Shown: positions 33,209 to 35,492 of the stretch, in pieces
How positions within the stretch are numbered: position 1 is the first letter of the stretch
Layout: every line of letters begins with the position of its first letter
Assembly: GCA_003973265.1 (NCBI GenBank)
Contig: QNYZ01000107.1
Location: forward strand, 1 to 35,492
Source: Deltaproteobacteria bacterium
GTDB taxonomy: Bacteria > Desulfobacterota > Desulfobacteria > Desulfobacterales > QNYZ01
DNA: 35,492 nt
Direction: 5' to 3'
Notes under the pieces: generated by a model
What the model was told of the DNA's origin: nothing
Databases searched by the model: none
The model's input: the letters and a program-made list of their open reading frames with translations, nothing else
Translations under genes and position numbers: made by a program

Positions 33209-33270
33209 GTCTTCTAAATCAATTCATACAATATCCCGGCTGGAAATCAAAGAGCTAAATCAGGTACGAA

Positions 33271-34188
33271 ATGATTGTCAATAACCTGTTTCCCGTGCTT
33301 GCCCTGATCGGGTTGGGCCATTTGCTTAAACGCGGCGGTTTTACGTCCGATCAATTTTTAAAGATGTCGGATCGGCTGGTCTACTTTATCTTTTTCCCGG
33401 TCCTGTTGTTCTGGAAAATCGGGGCCACGCCACTGGAAGCCGGCCTTGACTGGGGATATTGCAAGGCGGCCGCGTGCGTGGTGGTGTGTGTTTTTATTTT
33501 CAGCCTCGGGTGTATAAAATGGCTCCGGATCGGCGATTTTCAGGCGGGCACATTCGCCCAGAGTTGTTTCCGTTTTAATACCTACATCGGGGTAGCCGTT
33601 GTAATGAACGCTCTGGGTGAATCCGGTGTCCGGTATTTTGGTATTTTAATCGGGTTGATGATTCCCTTGATTAATGTGCTGGCCGTGTCCACCCTGATCT
33701 GGTTTTCCGGCCGGCAGATTGCTCGTAAAGAGCGGTTTCTGCTGACGGTACGCGCCCTGATTTCAAACCCTCTGATCATTGCATGCGTCTCGGGGATGCT
33801 TTACGCAAAATACTGGCAGGGTTTTCCCGTTTTTCTGGAGAATACGTTTCGGCTGGCTGCGTCGGTGACCTTACCCCTGGCGCTTTTATCCATCGGGGGG
33901 GCGCTGACTTTCAAAACGCTTCTGGGACATTTGTCGCTCTCTTTTGTGGCGGCCGGGGGAAAACTGATTCTGTTTCCTCTCCTGGGAATTTTTTTCCTGT
34001 CCGTCTTTGGCGTCACCGGCATGACATATAAAGTCGCCATGCTTTTCTTTGCCATGCCGACCTCGACTGCGATTTTTGTTCTGTCGAGCCAGTTGAACAG
34101 CGATACCGACCTGGCGTCGGCCACGATTGTCCTGTCGACGATGGTATCATTCTTTTCGCTGAGCGCGGTGCTCGTATGGATCGCATAA
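33271..34188 (+). CDS. AEC (auxin efflux carrier) family transporter
   Basis: A 305-aa inner-membrane carrier with about ten predicted helices in two halves. It opens MIVNNLFPVLALIGLGHLLKRGGF, the usual AEC start, and has the conserved crossover features FRFNTYIGVAVVMNALGESG in the first half and PTSTAIFVLSSQLNSDTDLA in the second. Bacterial members export or import small organic acids such as malate or malonate, or unknown substrates. The substrate here cannot be told. It is followed 36 bases later by truA, probably on one transcript, although a functional link is unlikely. Confidence 0.9.
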   Translation: MIVNNLFPVLALIGLGHLLKRGGFTSDQFLKMSDRLVYFIFFPVLLFWKIGATPLEAGLDWGYCKAAACVVVCVFIFSLGCIKWLRIGDFQAGTFAQSCFRFNTYIGVAVVMNALGESGVRYFGILIGLMIPLINVLAVSTLIWFSGRQIARKERFLLTVRALISNPLIIACVSGMLYAKYWQGFPVFLENTFRLAASVTLPLALLSIGGALTFKTLLGHLSLSFVAAGGKLILFPLLGIFFLSVFGVTGMTYKVAMLFFAMPTSTAIFVLSSQLNSDTDLASATIVLSTMVSFFSLSAVLVWIA

Positions 34189-34224
34189 TGTGCAATGTAC
34201 GGGCAGCAGAAGAGGAGGACGGGT

Positions 34225-34974
34225 ATGGCGACTGCCTTTAAACTGGTTGTCGAATACGATGGCACGGCTTACAGCGGCTGGCAGATCCAGAATGATGTGC
34301 CGACCATCCAGGGTGAAATCGAAAAGGTGCTGCAATCGATAACCGGGCAGTCAATCCGTGTCAGCGGGTCGGGGCGCACCGATGCCGGCGTTCATGCCCT
34401 GGGCCAGGTGGCCGGTTTTACCTGCGAGATCACCCTGTCGGCACAAAAGCTGCACAAGGGGCTGAACAGCCTGCTGCCGCCGGATATTGTGATCCGGTCT
34501 CTGGAAACGATATCGCCTGCCTTTCACCCCCGTTATGATGCGATCAGTAAAATATACCGCTACCATATCTTAAATAGCACCTGGCCTGATGCCATCGGGC
34601 GCCAATATGCCTGGCACCTGCGGTGTCCGCTGGATATGGATGCCATGCGTGTTGCCATCGGCCATTGTCTTGGCCGCCACGACTTTAAATCCTTTGAAGG
34701 TGCGGGAAGTCCGCGGTCCAGCACGGTCCGTCGGATTTTAAGCGCATCGATTACCCGGCAGGCATCCGGGCGGATCGTATTTGAAATCGAAGGCGACGGG
34801 TTCTTACGATTTATGGTGAGAAATATTGTGGGCACCCTGGTGGAGGTCGGACATGCCCGAATCACACCGGATGATTTTTTGCGGATTCTTCATGCCCGAG
34901 ACCGTAATCAGGCCGGGCCAACAGCCCCGTCCCATGGCCTGTTTCTGGTCCAGGTTTTATATCCGGCTGAATAG
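34225..34974 (+). CDS. truA: tRNA pseudouridine synthase A
   Basis: A 249-aa enzyme that makes pseudouridine at positions 38-40 of the tRNA anticodon arm. It opens FKLVVEYDGTAYSGWQIQ, has catalytic D53 in GSGRTDAGVHALGQVAGF, and later SKIYRYHI, FKSFEGAG and FLRFMVRNIVGTLVEVG, all family hallmarks. The ATG at 34225 has GAGGAGG seven bases upstream; an in-frame ATG at 34195 precedes this site and is rejected. Length is normal for the family. Confidence 0.96.
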   Translation: MATAFKLVVEYDGTAYSGWQIQNDVPTIQGEIEKVLQSITGQSIRVSGSGRTDAGVHALGQVAGFTCEITLSAQKLHKGLNSLLPPDIVIRSLETISPAFHPRYDAISKIYRYHILNSTWPDAIGRQYAWHLRCPLDMDAMRVAIGHCLGRHDFKSFEGAGSPRSSTVRRILSASITRQASGRIVFEIEGDGFLRFMVRNIVGTLVEVGHARITPDDFLRILHARDRNQAGPTAPSHGLFLVQVLYPAE

Positions 34975-35105
34975 AGGCTGAAAGGCGAAAGGCCAGGAAG
35001 ATCGACAGCCTGGATGCCGGGATGCAGGAAGGCTGGGAAGCGTGAATGCCGGCCGGGGCGATCGCAGATGAATTAACCCGGCCGGCGACCGGCCGGCGAA
35101 TGGTT
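34975..35105. other. Spacer with degenerate purine-rich repeats
   Basis: A 131-base gap between converging genes. From about 34980 to 35055 it is built of imperfect short repeats around GGATGC, GGAAG and GGCTGGGA-type words. A GC-rich hairpin follows at 35078-35096. No gene is visible. Confidence 0.5.
35078..35096. terminator. GC hairpin between converging truA and aminotransferase genes
   Basis: CCGGCCGG (35078-35085), loop CGA, CCGGCCGG (35089-35096): a perfect 8-bp all-GC stem. It has no T-run on either strand, so it may act as a weak or factor-assisted bidirectional terminator or simply protect transcript ends. Confidence 0.4.
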
Positions 35106-35492
35106 TCAGGCGTTTTCCAGCTCCTTGATTCCTTTCAGGATCGTATCAAATAAGACTTCGACTTCGTCTTCTTCCAGACAGGAGAAGGCGACGCGAATGT
35201 CGGTTTTTCCAAGCGAGATCAAGCCGACCCCGTATTTGTCGAGCAGGTGGCGTCTTAAAGCTTCTGCATCGACTGTTTTGAGGCGGATGCACATAAAATA
35301 GCCGGAGTTAAATGGATAGGCGCTGAATCGAGCCTGGTATCTGGGATCGGTCAGGACGGCCTTGACACGCTGGGCGCGTCTTTTCATGATATCGAACTTT
35401 TCTTTTTTTTCGTCGGCGTAGCGCCTGTCTGTCATCGATTTATAGACGATGGTCTGCCCCACATGGGATGCATTGGAAATGGTACCGCGGAT
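35106..35492 (-). CDS. PLP-dependent class I/II aminotransferase, C-terminal part
   Basis: The last 128 codons of a gene that continues beyond the window on its 5' side. The frame is open to the edge (reading IRGTISNASHVGQTIVYKS at the start), so the internal GTG at 35462 is not the true start. This matches the C-terminal domain of class I/II aminotransferases: a G-x-S/N-x2-S-H-x-G-Q-like strand, then the small domain with FNSGYFMCIRL and the substrate-arginine segment DIRVAFSCLEEDEV. The active-site lysine lies outside the window. Substrate preference cannot be told; aspartate-type enzymes are the nearest resemblance. Confidence 0.85.
   Translation of the reverse strand: MRGTISNASHVGQTIVYKSMTDRRYADEKKEKFDIMKRRAQRVKAVLTDPRYQARFSAYPFNSGYFMCIRLKTVDAEALRRHLLDKYGVGLISLGKTDIRVAFSCLEEDEVEVLFDTILKGIKELENA

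Noticed and set aside
33238..33258. TGG-N10-GC spacing just before the AEC transporter gene
   Set aside because: Only the dinucleotides match; the flanking consensus bases are wrong and a sigma-70 promoter fits better.

Overview
The window looks like a chromosomal segment from a mesophilic, strictly anaerobic member of the Desulfobacterota, probably order Desulfobacterales. This rests on gene content: a cytoplasmic molybdopterin/NADH-dehydrogenase-like complex rich in iron-sulfur clusters, a TauE/SafE-type permease, a fused 3-hydroxyacyl-CoA dehydrogenase/enoyl-CoA hydratase with its thiolase, small cysteine-rich proteins, and heavy use of sigma-54. No sulfate-reduction marker gene lies in the window, so the assignment is an inference. 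There are no tRNA or rRNA genes, no CRISPR array, no phage and no insertion sequence that I can recognise.

Layout. 1-2.6 kb (+): a transglutaminase-like protein and a methionine aminopeptidase with an N-terminal SEC-C knuckle (4-nt overlap), then a small HAD phosphatase flanked by two inverted tracts of 9-10-nt GGGTTGRTT-type units. 2.6-6.3 kb: DNA polymerase I (-) and three small proteins, two of them cysteine-rich. 6.6-8.8 kb (-): an operon of a hypothetical gene, a DUF1848 protein and a DusB-like tRNA-dihydrouridine synthase, joined by 4-nt overlaps. 8.8-9.3 kb: no annotated gene, but a near-perfect sigma-54 promoter, a 9-bp-arm dyad, two copies of the anti-Shine-Dalgarno heptamer CCTCCTT and a terminator-like hairpin. 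I read this as a candidate sigma-54-dependent small RNA. 9.3-9.5 kb (-): a 70-aa hypothetical.

9.6-17.7 kb (-): six genes forming one probable cytoplasmic enzyme. In transcription order they are a molybdopterin catalytic subunit, a four-cluster ferredoxin subunit, NuoE-, NuoF- and NuoG-N-like subunits, and a GltD/NfnB-like FAD subunit. 17.7-18.3 kb: a divergent regulatory region with a candidate sigma-54 promoter on each strand. 18.3-21.9 kb (+): four membrane proteins, including a TauE/SafE permease with a large exported domain and a three-helix protein with an Oxa1-superfamily-like layout. The last of the four, a His-rich protein, overlaps the start of a two-component system (21.9-24.8 kb) consisting of a PAS histidine kinase and an NtrC-type sigma-54 activator. 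The activator is the natural candidate to drive the three sigma-54 promoters, which would tie redox enzyme, membrane proteins and small RNA into one regulon. This is a hypothesis.

25.1-30.7 kb (+): a FadN-like beta-oxidation protein, its thiolase, and a lipoprotein with repeats plus a periplasmic-binding domain. 30.8-33.1 kb (-): phosphofructokinase and arabinose-5-phosphate isomerase. 33.3-35.0 kb (+): an AEC-family transporter and TruA. 35.1 kb to the edge (-): the C-terminal part of an aminotransferase.
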